DNA of 64,000 bases from Sindora glabra (lineage: Eukaryota; Streptophyta; Magnoliopsida; Fabales; Fabaceae): contig CM035235.1 of assembly GCA_020226215.1 (NCBI GenBank), positions 40,535,457 to 40,599,456 on the forward strand, in the 5' to 3' direction. The translations under genes and the position numbers were made by a program. Numbering within the stretch: the stretch's first letter is position 1; every line of letters begins with the position of its first letter. Of this stretch, positions 46,521 through 58,307 are shown in pieces. The notes under the pieces were generated by a model. That model was not told the DNA's origin, did no database searches, and saw nothing but the letters and a program-made list of their open reading frames with translations.

Positions 46521-47590
46521 TAGTCATTGTAGCAATGCACCTGTAACCTAAGCTAAACAAGAACTTGTTATAAGTTTTGAGATCTCATGAGCAAGCAATT
46601 AGGAGGACACTTGCAGACATTCTTGGTATTGGCTTTTCCACATGCATGCACCAATTCTGCTGGAAGAAGGAGCCAAATCAATGAGATAACCTCAAAGAAG
46701 ACTCAACCTTTTAATTTTGGATATGGTGAAAAAAGAGATTATCAAGCTTTTGTAGGTTGGTATCATATATCCTATTTCTAATAACAAGTAGATGAGTTTA
46801 TTGCAAGTTGTTCCTAAGAAAACTGGCTTGATTGTAGTAAAAACTAGAATAATGAATTAATTTTTATTAGAGTTTAAAACAATTAGAGAGTGTGCATTAA
46901 CTATAAGAAGTTGAATTAAGTGACCAGAAAAGATCATTTTCCCCTACCATTTGCTGATCAAATTTTAAAGAAATTGGCTAGAAAAATCCTATTATTGCTT
47001 CCTAGATGGTTACATTGGTTACTTTGAGATTTACATTGCTCTAGAAGACTAAGAAAAGATAACATTCACCTATTGTTTTGGCACTTTTACTTATAGAAGG
47101 ATACCCTTTGGCCTATGTAATGCATTTGGCACATTTCAAAAGTGTATGGTGAGCATTTTTATAATTTTTATAAGATTGCATAAAAATATTCATGGATGAT
47201 TTTTCTATTTATAGTTCTTCTTTTGACGCATGCTAATATAACCTTGCTAGAGTGCTAGATAAATGTGTTAAAACTAATCCTGTGCTAAATTTTGAAAAAT
47301 GTCATTTCATGATAAAGCATAGGATAATTTTAAGACATATAGTGAATAATAAAGGCATTAAAGTTGATCTTACTAAGATTGATGTGATTACTACTTTACC
47401 TTACCTTACTTGTGTGCAAGAAGTGTATTCTTTTCTTAGTCATGTAGGTTTCTACAGGTGTTTCATTAGAGATTTTAGCAAAATTTCCCTTCTATTATCT
47501 AAGTTGCTCCAAAAGGAAGAAAAATTTAACTTTTATCAACATTGCAAGGAAGCTTTTGACAAGTTAAAGCAAGCTTTTACCACCACTCCT
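46521..47590 (+). pseudogene. Athila-like reverse transcriptase
   Basis: LRSHEQAIRRTLADILGIGF and STCMHQFCWKKEPNQ (46580-46680) give the RT start. FTYCFGTFTYRRIPFGLCNA and FGTFQKCMVSIF appear near 47070-47160, and FMDDFSIYSSSFD retains the catalytic F-M-D-D (47188-47200). The open stretch 47252-47599 holds LNFEKCHFMIKHRIILRHIV, VDLTKIDVITTLPYL, FLSHVGFYRCFIRDFSKISL and the RNase H connection. The sequence pattern is that of Athila/Tat rather than chromoviruses. Confidence 0.9.
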
Positions 47591-48033
47591 ATCATTTAGC
47601 CACCATCTTAGGGTTTACCATTTGAATTGATGTGTAATGCATCAAGTTTTACAATTAGTGCCACTAAGAGTAGGAAAATAACTTCATGTGATTTATTATG
47701 CTTTAAAAACTTTGGATGCTACCTAAGCTAACTATATTACAATAGAAAAATAACTTTTAGCTATTGCTTTTTGCTATAGATAAATTTAGATCATACTTAT
47801 TTAGTTCTAAAGTGGTTATGTTTTCTTATCATATAATTTTAAAGTTCCTTTTGAAGAAACTCGAGGTAAAACCCTGCTTGATTAGATGGATATTATTTTT
47901 GCAAAAGTTTAATTTTGAGATTAAATATAAGAGTGGTGTTAAAAACCTAGTTCCAGATTATTTGAGTAGAATTCTAAGAGATGCAGACACTCTTCCCATT
48001 CATGACACCTTTCTAGATGAACAACTTTTTTAG
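47591..48033 (+). pseudogene. Athila-like RNase H
   Basis: LPFELMCNASSFTIS (47617-47660) carries the first acidic motif with Asp replaced by Asn. DKFRSYLFSSKVVMF, HIILKFLLKKLEVKPCLIRW and FNFEIKYKSGVKNLVPDYLS (47775-47970) match the domain's second half. Frameshifts separate the parts. Confidence 0.85.
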
Positions 48034-49262
48034 CTACTAGATAAAGATCCTTGGTTTGCTAATTTAGTGAGTTACTTAGTTACTAATGAGTTACCTACAT
48101 ATGTTAAAAAAGCTTAGATTGATAACTTTAAGAATGAGGCTAAATTTTATATGTGGTATTATCCTTATTTATAGAGATTTTATGTTAACCAAATAATTAG
48201 AAGATATGTACATGATTCTAAGTTTCATTCTATACTTACATTTTATCATTCTCATGCTTATGGAAGTCACTTTAAACCTAAAAGAATAACAAGAAAAGTA
48301 CTTAATTCTAATTTTTATTGGCCTATTTTGTTACATGATGCTTACATGTTTTGTAAACATGAGATGCCTCAGTTTCCTATGCTTTTTGTGAGGTTTTTTT
48401 TTATGTATGGAGTATTAATTTTATGGATCCTTTTCCTTCATATTTTAACTTTGTTTACATTATTCTTGCCATTATTATATTTCTAAGTGGGTGAAAGCTA
48501 AAGCCATTAAAATTGATGATTCAAAAGTTGTTGTAGATTTTGTCAAGTTTGACATTTTTAGCAAGTTTAGCATTTCACATGTTTTAATAAGTGATCAAGG
48601 GAGCCATTTTTATCATTAAGCACTTAAGACTTTGTTGAAGTAATATGAGTATTTGTTATAAAGTTTCCATACTATATCATCCTTAAACAAATAGGCAAGA
48701 AGAAGTTTCCAATAGAGAAGTTAAATCAATTTAAGAGAAAACTGTAAAGTCTAATAGAAAATATTGGAGTCTTAGATTAGATGATGTGCTTTGGGCCTAT
48801 AGGACAACATACAAAAATCATATTAGAATGTCCTTGTATTTGATTATTTTTAGGAAAGTGTGTCCTTTTCTAGTGGAGTTAGAGCATAGAGCATTTTAGA
48901 CTATAAAAAGGTGCAACATGAATTTGAAGGCATGTGCAGAAGAAAGAAACTTACATTTATAAGAATTAAAAGAACTTAAACTTGAAGCTTATGAGAATTT
49001 TAGGTTTTACAAAGAAAAAATGAAGACATCCTATGATAATCTCATTTTTACAAAAAATTTTGAAATTTGTTAAAAAAATTTTATTATTTAATCCAACGCT
49101 TAAATTGGTATTGGTAAACTCTGTTCCTATTGGAGTGGGCCTTTTATTGTTACTAACATTTTTTCTTATAGTGCATTTAAGATTAAAAGTTTAGAGAATA
49201 ACAAATTATTCAAAGTAAATGAAAATAGGCTTAAACCATTCTATAAAGGCCTTCAAGAGTAA
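48034..49262 (+). pseudogene. Athila-like integrase
   Basis: IIRRYVHDSKFHSILTFYHS and HAYGSHFKPKRITRKVL (48195-48300) give the HHCC zinc region. The core appears as FSISHVLISDQGSHF-type text (48560-48615), FPIEKLNQFKRKL-like text, DDVLWAYRTTYKNH (48780-48820) and the C-terminal FYKEKMK (49010). It ends near 49262 with KVNENRLKPFYKGLQE. All are broken by stops. Confidence 0.75.
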
Positions 49263-49468
49263 GTGGTGGAAACAATGAAGTTGGAAACCTCGATTTATTC
49301 TTGATGAAGGAGCTTGAGTTCAATCTAAGATGTTAAAGAAAGGCAATTCTAGGGAGGCAATCTAAGCATTTTGAGATTTGCTTTCTCTTATCCTTTTTTT
49401 TTATTTACTTGTCTCTTTGTCTTTCTTGATGATGTTAATATACTTTACATTGAAGATAATGTAAAATT

Positions 49469-49484
49469 TAAGTGTAGGAGGAGA
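49469..49484 (+). other. First polypurine-like motif of Athila-like element
   Basis: TAAGTGTAGGAGGAGA corresponds in position and context to 1042-1056 of E1 and supports a conserved internal polypurine site 1.3 kb before the LTR. Confidence 0.5.
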
Positions 49485-50788
49485 CTCTTAGCATTTACTT
49501 TATGCTTTGTGTTTTCATTTAATTATTTTCAATGCTTTAGAAAAAATAAAAAATAAAATTTTTTATTTTTCACTTATTTTTAAGTCCTTTTTGAGTCATT
49601 TTAATTGCTTTGCATTGATGTAGATTTTGCATTTTTATGAGTAAGATTCAATTGAATTTAGAAAGGATTCATAACATGATTGAATGAATGATTACACTTT
49701 TTGAAATTGATTGATATAATGATGGATTTTGAATTAATAGATTGAACTTAGAAGTATGACTTATCTTATGAAATTTTAAGCATTATCTTGAAAATTTATA
49801 TTTTTTTTTCCTTCTTGTGTGATGTTTTCTATGATTTGTTTCTCTAGAACTTACTTTAATTCTTTTTGAGATTGTATTTGCACATGCATGCATAAAAATG
49901 ATAAATGCATTCTTTCTTTGTTTAAGCTAAAGCTAAAAAGTCAACTTTGAATTTTTATCTTTGTTAAACCATTAAGTCTTAATTTCCTTCTTTATTGATT
50001 AACCTATGAGCATTTTTCCAATGAAAAACAAATATCTTTGCCTAACCTTAAGAATTAGTAGAACATTTGAATTTTTGTTCGATGGATCTTTAAATAAGTA
50101 TGGGAGTGTGTGAGTTTATATATTGTGAAAAGTAATCAAATTCAAGTTCAAAGGTTGGTTCAAAAAATATATATATAATAATAAAAAAATTAAAAAAAAG
50201 AAAGCAAAAGACTAAGCCAAAATGAAATTAATGAAGAAAAGAAGAAAAAAGGAAAAACAAAGAAGTTTATAAGTGTTTGGATTCAAATTTGGATTGTTAT
50301 GTTAAGTTATAATTATTCATGATTGGACCATTTATTTCTAATTCAAGTGCTTTATTTATTTTTTTTATTTCTAAGCTTTTATATCTTCAGTTTTCATTTC
50401 TATTTTCCCTAGCCATATTACAACCTTGAATAAAGTTTTTTTAATTTGTGTTATACATCTGATTTGAGTAACAGAGATTAGATGATTAACCAACTTATGG
50501 TAGAGTAATTTCATAGAATTAAATTAAGTGAAATACTTACCTTAAATACTTGAGTGTTAGAAAGTGAATTTTATAAGAATTTGTTATTTTAATATACTCT
50601 TTTTGAATAAAGTTGCTATGCTAGTTAATTTTAAATTTGTCAAAAAATTTTTGCATGATGTATTATATTTCTTATTGGCTTTATTTGTCTTTTGCTTATG
50701 GAATTGTAATTTTGAAGTTTTTGAAAAATAAAGTATTTTGTTTCTTAGTATTGAATAGAATTATATCCAACTCTAGTAGGTGCAAAAG
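49485..50788 (+). other. Athila-like 3' spacer
   Basis: Noncoding, with A-rich patches (49540-49565, 50166-50240), locally similar to 1057-2475. Open frames are short. Confidence 0.6.
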
Positions 50789-50805
50789 CCAAGTGTTGAA
50801 GAATT
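50789..50805 (+). other. LTR-adjacent polypurine tract, decayed
   Basis: CCAAGTGTTGAAGAATT immediately precedes the 3' LTR start TGATCTGAAAAA. E1 has CAAGTGTGGGGGAATT in the same place. Confidence 0.6.
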
Positions 50806-53800
50806 TGATCTGAAAAATATTTACTACATTATTTCCTCCTATTTCATGTCTTTAATGTGTTACATTTGCTCAATATCATAGAATTGACCTTATTTTATAA
50901 TTTGAGATTGGTTTTGCAATATTTTGAATTTATTTAGTTAATATTGACTTTTACACTATTTCAAAATTTTGCTATATCTTGAATTTTGGATGTCAAATTA
51001 GGATGATCTTTATATATTTGAAAAGCTTAAATATAGGCCTATAACTTTGACTAAGCACAATTTAGACTCTTAGAAGGTCTTATTTAGCCAAGAAGTTAAA
51101 GTTTTATTTTTGTTCCTGTTGGTGTGTATTTTAGGAGTCAATTATAGAGATAATTATAACAAATGTACAATGTATTATATTTTATTTTAGATAATTCAAA
51201 TTATTATGTTTTATTTCATATTTATTACACTGTGCAATTATAACTTAAATATAATAATTATCCTTAGAATAATTTCACTATTCGTAAAATGTCCCTAATC
51301 AAGTATTATTGCGAAAATGATAGTAATAATACATTGAGACTAGTATGTATAGTGACTGATGATTATGAATCATGGATATATGATATCAAGTTAATATATG
51401 AGTACATTGTTAGTGAACAATGTATTGGACTGACCCATTGTGAGAATACTGCATAGATAGACGTGTTATTAGTTTTTCTCATATGACCACAACTGCACAT
51501 AGTTCTTTAACTTAAAGTCACTACGGTTCCTTACATGAGGAGTTACTCACTTTGATGTTGTCCTATGTCACTTTTAATCAAGATGACGAGTAGAGTATTG
51601 ATTAGGTATGTCACGAATCATACAGAGGGAAGTGAGTGATGTAGATGGAATTTTGTTACTCTTGTATAAAAGAGAGATATCCTTAGACTTCTTGATTGAG
51701 TGAGACTTAGAAATATATGGTCATACTTAATTGGATCAGTATGTGATATTGATCATTTATTTTAAGTTTACTCAGTATTAAGAAATATAAATTAAACATT
51801 GATGAGGATGACACACTCCATGACTCCAGTTTAATTTGGATATTATTACAAAAAGGATTATGATGTAAAACATTGATCATATATTAGATGGATATTGAAT
51901 CACAAATATTCTTACTATTTGAGTGGCAGTGATGTATTGCTAGATATCACTCACTGTCTATGGCCCAATGATGAAACATTGTTAACGTACTAAGAACTTA
52001 TCGGATCATACAAAAAGAGTAGGAATGAGACAATAATTAATTGGACTTTAATTAGATTAAAATCAAATTAATTGGACTTATTTTCATGCGTAAATCTATT
52101 ATTAAAGATAATAATATATTTTTACGTAATATATATATTATATATTATGTGATATTATTTGATATTAAAATAATATCAAATAATTATATTATTAGATATT
52201 AGATAATTATATTATGAGATAATATTATTTTATAATATATAAGATAACTATATGCTAATTTTAATATTATATAATTATATTATGAGATAATATTATTATC
52301 TAATATTAGATAATTAGTAGATAAGTTCTATCTTTCCTCACTCTCTCTATGATAAGGATAAGATAATAGTTATTAAGCGTGATTAGAATTTTTTAAAGCA
52401 TTATCCTAGTAGGACTAGGATTGTAATATGCCTTAATTCTATAAAAAGACTTGAAGGTAGCACTTTACATTAACGCACATTAGCTTCAATAAAATCCTAA
52501 ATTACTCAAGAAAACGCCTAATCCTAATCCTAGCAGTTTTGTGGAGGGGAGAAGTCGTTGTTCACTCTGTGTGGATATCGTAGAGACGCTGTATCTTTCG
52601 GTCGGCATTTGATTCATCTTAGTCTATCAAGAATTTATTTAGAAAGAACACGAGTATAAATAAGATAAAACCCTAATACTGATTTATGCCTTTTTGCATG
52701 GATCCTAGGTAGGATTTGGATCAAAATTTTAAAATTTCGCTGCGTATGTTGATTCAAAACCTAACAATTCTAACTAAGTCAGCTTTGGTTTTTAGGTTGT
52801 ATCTAGAGTTATAAAGGTCTAATTAATGTGAAACTAACACATAAAGCTTTCTAAGACCTAACTTTATAAACTTTCCATTTATGATTTCTTAAAATTACAT
52901 TGTTTTAATGGTTTTACATTGAGTGGAAGTCAGACTAATGAGAATTCACTATTGTAACTTTTAGAGTTTATTGCTTTGTAAAAATAGGTTTTATGCTTTT
53001 AAAAATTAGTAAAACCCCATTTTTATAACCTTAAGAAGCATAAAATTTAGGTCTAATGAGGTTTTAGGATAATTAAGTCAAATAGGAGGAGAGAACTAAT
53101 TAAACACTGAGACCTATAACACTCTAGATAAAATTCAAAAAGATAATTTTCTCTCTTTTTTCTAGGTTTTGTTCTTCATCAATGGATAGCTATATACTTG
53201 GAGTTAATTCAAGGATTTTGAAGCTCTTTTCTACTATATTATAAGATTTGGACGGCTAAATACTTAGAGTTAATTCAAGAATTTTGAAGCTTTTTTCTAC
53301 TAGATTATGAGATCTTTATTTGTAATGTTGATTTCTTCTAATTAATTTTCCTCTTTCCCTAATTGTTTATGTTGATTGTTTTAAATATTGATTTGATATA
53401 ATTGATATTTAACCTTGTGATTTTTTATTCCTATATGTTTTTATGACAATTTGTGATTGATTAATCATGATTCTACATATAAAGATAGATGGTTAAATGA
53501 TTAATTTAGAGGCTTCTAATTTAATTTCTTAATTCAACTGAATTCTATCTTTAAATTAATTTTGATATAACTTCTTAGGGATTATAGCAGTTACTTATTT
53601 TAACTAATCTTAATTGATCAAATCTTAGATGATTATCTAGCATAAGGTTGATGAATTATTACAAGGGTTTCAAATAATTAAGTTTAAAAAGCTAATTATA
53701 AATGTTAGATATCAAGTAATACATGATTAAATCCTTGAATTGGCCGTTTCACTATATTGATTTGTTTTCTTGCTAATTTGCTTTTGTGTTTTATTTTGGT

Positions 53801-54105
53801 TTAATACAATTATTTCAGTTTTGAATTAAAACCCCCTAAATTTATCTCTTTATTATGCATATATTACATTTTGCATTCTATTAATATACTATTTTCATTC
53901 TGTTACACTCTATTTGAGTTTGGTTTTTCACATTCTATTTTCATATTTATTTCTACAATTTGATTCTGTATTCTCTAATAAATCATAATAAAGGATAATA
54001 TTAAGAGGACCACAAGGGTATGACCTAGTTTTGTCTTACTATATTATATTATTTTTAGTAGACTAGTAATAATCTAATTTTAGTGTAATATAGCTTGCAT
54101 TATCA
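50806..54105 (+). mobile_element. Athila-like 3' LTR, split by a solo LTR
   Basis: Two parts (50806-51118 and 52767-54105) together give about 1.65 kb, matching the 1.62-kb solo LTR at 10545. It starts TGATCTGAAAAATATTTACT and ends GCTTGCATTATCA. Beyond 54105 the minus strand resumes E2 coding (REFLNVF). The 5 bp after it (AAACA) find no partner because the 5' LTR start is lost. Confidence 0.85.
51119..52766 (+). mobile_element. Solo LTR, copia-type, copy 2; TSD GTTCC/ATTCT
   Basis: 1648 bp, TGTTGGTGTG to CAAAACCTAACA, colinear with 14584-16200. Flanking 5-mers are GTTCC (51114-51118) and ATTCT (52767-52771), differing by two transitions. Removing it restores the Athila-like LTR. A TATA box lies at 52438-52448 (TCTATAAAAAG), at the position equivalent to copy 1. 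No internal region is adjacent. Confidence 0.85.
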
Positions 54106-55700
54106 AAACACATTAAGAAATTCTCTCACTACTAAAACATTGCTAACATTTATAATGAATTAATTCAAATTTTGCACTAGAGCCAAATACATGATGCCTT
54201 CCTTCTGGATAAGCCTCTAAGCTTTTATGTTTGAAATGATGCCAATAGGGCCTAGTAACCTATATCCCTAGAATTCAATGGATCGATAGCTTTTTATGAA
54301 AAATGTGATAGATTTGTAAAATAGTTCACACACACATGATACTTATATAACCAATATATTTTTATGCGCTATGAAGATTGAAAGTATATATATGAAAGAA
54401 ATTGAAGTTCCATGATGCAATTTTTCCTACTTTTAAGTGTCCAATAATATACAGAAGTTAAATAGTTGCTTCCAAAGGGTAGCTTGAATGCTTAAATGTA
54501 ATACAAATACACAGCACCAGCTTTGCCAAGGTGCCTAACATTCCTAACTAATAGATTATAGTTCTTCTAAATAATGTATTTTTAGTGTTAAAAAAAGATC
54601 CTGCCAAACCAAAATCAAGGGATTCACTTAATGGTCTATTTAAGGTACCATGCTTGATTCTAAGAAATGGAAGAAGTTGCTTGACCTTCTCTTTATGACC
54701 TATGAGCCAAGAATGAATAAAGAAAAGAAAAGTTATATGTTATTAATGAAAGACAAAAGAAAAAGTAGTCAACCAATTGCATTAGCCGTGTAGTTAGTAA
54801 ATGGTACTCGAGAAATATGCTTAGTTAGAGATTCAAAAAGTATGATAAGCCTTTTACTTTCAAAATCTCATAACATGGTAAGTTTACTGGCGTCATATGA
54901 TTATGAATCTTTATAGAGCAAGCTTCTAATTTATATATAGCCATGAGAGATTTTTTTATTAATATCATTACAATTAAGGGGTGTTCATCATTTTAGTGGG
55001 TTTACCTAAGATGGCAACAGACTTCTTTGATACAAAGGAGTTAGTGGCTTCAAGATTGAACAAGACTTTAATAGAGAAGTTTTCAATAGAGATAGTACCT
55101 ATCATAACAATATCAAAGTCATGGCCCTCTTAGTAGAGAAATGTATACACTTGAGCTTGACTTCTACTCATATATACCTATTAGCTTGTAGTATAGGCAC
55201 TCCTTAAAGGTGTTAAAGGATTTCTTGGATACTAAATGGTGAAGGATTAGGATTTTTCTTTTGAGATATGAATAACTCAAGCCTTGGCTTACAAATTATT
55301 AAGGCAATCCTTTGCATTATGCCCAATTCTTTCATATTTCAAACATTCTTCCCTAAAATAGTAACAAAGGCCGTCATGGTCGAATTAACATTGAAAGAAC
55401 TAATGTCTTCTACCATTTTTATTGGCTTGAAGAAAGATTGTAATAGGTTCTTTGCCCTACAAAAATTCTTTGTTGAGGAAAATCCACCATATGAACCATG
55501 ATAAGATGTTGATCCTATAGTGGATCCACTTCTACCATATCCAAAGGTTCTTGGAGGGGCATTCCCCATGATACTTGTGCTTGACTTAGTCTTTCATACT
55601 AACTTCTCTTCCTATTCCCCTCTTGAGCTTATCTTTATTTCGTTTCATGGAATCTTAATTTGTGCCTCAACACTTAACCCACCACCTCTTCATTCTTTGA
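54106..55700 (-). pseudogene. E2: gag end, zinc knuckle, protease and RT linker (minus)
   Basis: Read from 55700 down: a Gly/Ser-rich Gag tail (GSTSYHGSYGGFSST), the knuckle CLKYERIGHNAKDC near 55345-55300 (second Cys now Tyr), then IVMIGTISIENFSIKVLF. NLEATNSFVSKK (near 55065-55030) is the protease site DSGATHSFIS. After a degraded part, KYHVCVNYF and IEF*GYRLLGPIGIISNIKA appear, then LIQKEGIMYLALVQNLN and LVVREFLNVF (54240-54106) in one frame. This continues into the RT at 41670, showing that the two E2 parts were one pol before the Athila insertion. No E2 5' LTR was found to the right. Confidence 0.88.
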
Positions 55701-55944
55701 ATTGATTTAATATTTATATGGAAATGTTGAAAATTATTACTTATTATCATTGGTGTGTTTGAATTTCTGATAAATAACAACATTCCTTTATGCTAGTCAT
55801 TATATGAAACCTAAACACACAGTCATCTTAATATTTCAAATTAATCAATAAAGTTACTTTAGTAACATGTTAATTCAATTAATTAATTTAAAATATCAAA
55901 CACACATAAGCAAAGAATAAAAGATATCAAAATTTCAACTTGAA

Positions 55945-55951
<7 letters not shown>
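55701..55951. other. Unassigned AT-rich sequence right of E2 gag
   Basis: The gag N-terminus and 5' LTR of E2 should lie here but are not recognisable. The segment runs into a long TA microsatellite. Confidence 0.35.

Positions 55952-56012
<61 letters not shown>
55952..56012. repeat. (TA)n microsatellite
   Basis: About 61 bp of uninterrupted TA dinucleotides. Confidence 0.95.
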
Positions 56013-56018
<6 letters not shown>

Positions 56019-56275
56019 CTGTATCAATCAATAAATGAATTGTTATATTTTATAATTCCAACTTATATCTAAAAACACCAATGGATTGTACTAATTTAAA
56101 GAAAAATAAAAAAATTAAAGAAATTGATAGAAGCATATAGTGCACTGATGCAACAAATGCTTGATTAGATGAAACATATAGTTTGCTTCACATGTTCAAA
56201 GAGAACACAACCTAACACGAAAATTAAGAGCTCCATGACAAACGAAGTCACCAAGTGCATTATTAAAAACATTAA

Positions 56276-56280
<5 letters not shown>

Positions 56281-56333
<53 letters not shown>
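56281..56333. repeat. (TA)n microsatellite
   Basis: About 53 bp of uninterrupted AT dinucleotides, 270 bp after the previous run. Confidence 0.95.
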
Positions 56334-56336
<3 letters not shown>

Positions 56337-56429
56337 CAATGATTCATATAAATCATGAATATAAATGATTATATATATAACACATAATGATTATTAGAGC
56401 TATCTAATAAGTTAAGCCAAGTCGATATG

Positions 56430-56965
56430 CATATTTTGTAGGCCTCCAATATGGATATATTAATCTAGTTCACAAAAGCCTATAGGTAAACAAGTTATTC
56501 TTGAGCTTTTTTTCTTTTTTTTAATTTAAATATATTAAATTTTTAAATAATAAAAAAATTTAAATTATTCCAAAATACCATATATCCATAAATAAATATG
56601 TTATAATACATTTAAAACTTATATAATCTTAAAAAAATATTATGCACATATATAACTTATAAAATGCCACAAAATTAAAGATATCATCTAGAAATAATTC
56701 ATAGCGCCATTGTACATAATCAAAGGTAAATGAGTGAAGTATATCTTTTTTATGAATTGAAAATTTGGACCTATATAAAAATATAAAAGTTAAAAATAAT
56801 AATGTGGACTAGTCCAATCCATCTATAGGTTAGCCCATATAAACCACAAGCTTCATATGAATCTAGCCAAAATTAACTTGCATTTGAATAAGCCTCCAAT
56901 ATTGAGACCCACGTCCATAAAAAGCCTATAGGCAAATGGGCTGGCCCATGGCCTATAGGCTTTTT
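56430..56965. repeat. Short repeated words, TAGGCCTCCAATAT and AAAGCCTATAGG
   Basis: GCCTCCAATAT recurs at about 56441 and 56886. AAAGCCTATAGGnAAA occurs at about 56475 and 56918, and its reverse (CCTATAGGCTTTTT) near 56950. GGGCTGGCCCATGGCC at 56939 is a GC-rich palindromic stretch. The vocabulary resembles the TAGGCTT words of the hAT-type MITE at 27127, so this may be a related non-autonomous element, but termini and TSD were not found. Confidence 0.45.
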
Positions 56966-57055
56966 CAATAGCTTTAACAATTATATAATAAAGTAATCTT
57001 TAGATGATCAAATTGTAAGCCAAATTGATAAATATGCTTCTCGATAATTCAACAT

Positions 57056-57950
57056 GAGAGCTTTAATACCAATTATTGGTGAAACTTTAATTATGATAAT
57101 AATAAAAGATTCATTATTAGAATCCAAATATTTCATGCTCAATTATCAAAAAGAATAAAATACTAGATATGGACGCATACCTAAATCCATAAAAATTGAA
57201 GACATTGTGGTTCCATAATTTTTTATCTTAAAAGATAGTTCATATCAATTTTTTACAAAAAAATCTCTCTATTTTCTAATAATGAAATATTAAAAAAATA
57301 AAATCTTTACATTCTAATTAGGGATTTATGTTTTAGAGTTTACTAAACAGTGTAGAGGTGAGTGATGATGATGGAACAGAGAGATTAGCTGCTTGAATGG
57401 TCATAGGCCTACAAGAACTCCATAGTGGTGTGTACCATATAGGTTTTCCAATACTTAACATTAAAGAGAGGAAGAGATAAAAAAAAAAAGAGGGTGAGTA
57501 AAGTTGAATGAGTGTGAATAAAGTTCAAAAGGCATATTTAGAATCTTATATATAGCAATCATCAAAAGGGTTAACCAGTTCACTTTACATAAAGATAAAG
57601 TAGTCTTTGTATAACAAAAGATCATTCTAAAATCTATTAGATGCCATCTAATGCAAATTGATTATAATGGTTATAATTGCTTTAATTACAATCGAGAGAT
57701 ATGTACCTTGACTAGTAAATCAACCAAACATTTAGTGATTAGTTAGGCCAAATGCTTCAAAATTTGGGCCAATTAGTTGACTAGTTAGAATATGGGCTGA
57801 CTAGCCATGGGGGCTTATTGGTTGGTCATATTGGCTATTGCAAAAGGGGTATTCTTTTATTTAGGCACATTTAAGGACTATAACTACTTATTTATTTTTT
57901 TACCTTTTTTATTCCTAATTTTTCTATTATAAATAAGAAATAAGATTTTT
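57056..57950 (-). mobile_element. Copia-like PBS and LTR 3' end, minus strand
   Basis: On the minus strand the LTR end TTTCACCAATA is followed by ATTGGTATTAAAGCTCTC (57073-57056), which matches an initiator-Met PBS ATTGGTATCAGAGCTC with transitions. The LTR runs rightwards from 57074 and carries a minus-strand TATA box (57545-57554). The right border was not found and 57950 is a guess. The internal region expected to the left is not recognisable. Confidence 0.5.
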
Positions 57951-58245
57951 GGATCTCTACACATAAAAACTTATACTTAATGATACAATTTTGAATTATT
58001 TAATCTTAAACTTTATTTGAACCAAACCTTATGATAGCCAATAAGATATGATCATTATTGTTATTTACAAGCATATACAATAATATGTCTATTAAAAAAA
58101 ATCTAACATGGTTTTTGTGAACTAATAAGCACACGGAAAGAAAAAATTTAAAAGCCTATTGAAATTTTATAAAGTTTTTAATTATACTTTTTGCAAAAAA
58201 AAATACAAAAAAAATATACAAATGTGCATATTGTTAAGAATATAG

Positions 58246-58246
<1 letters not shown>

Positions 58247-58307
<61 letters not shown>
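58247..58307. repeat. (TA)n microsatellite
   Basis: About 61 bp of uninterrupted TA dinucleotides. Confidence 0.95.

Larger units (their letters stand above)
41665..54105 (+). mobile_element. Athila/Tat-like Ty3-gypsy element, near complete, plus strand
   Basis: It has LTRs at 41665-43265 and 50806-54105 (the latter split by a solo LTR), an Asp-tRNA-type PBS, and gag, protease, RT, RNase H and integrase in order. Two PPT-like motifs with a long spacer between them precede the 3' LTR, as in E1. Excluding the insert it is about 10.8 kb. All coding is broken by stops and frameshifts. It interrupts the minus-strand E2 pol between REFLNVF (54106 side) and GFFGFPPD (41670 side). Confidence 0.88.
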
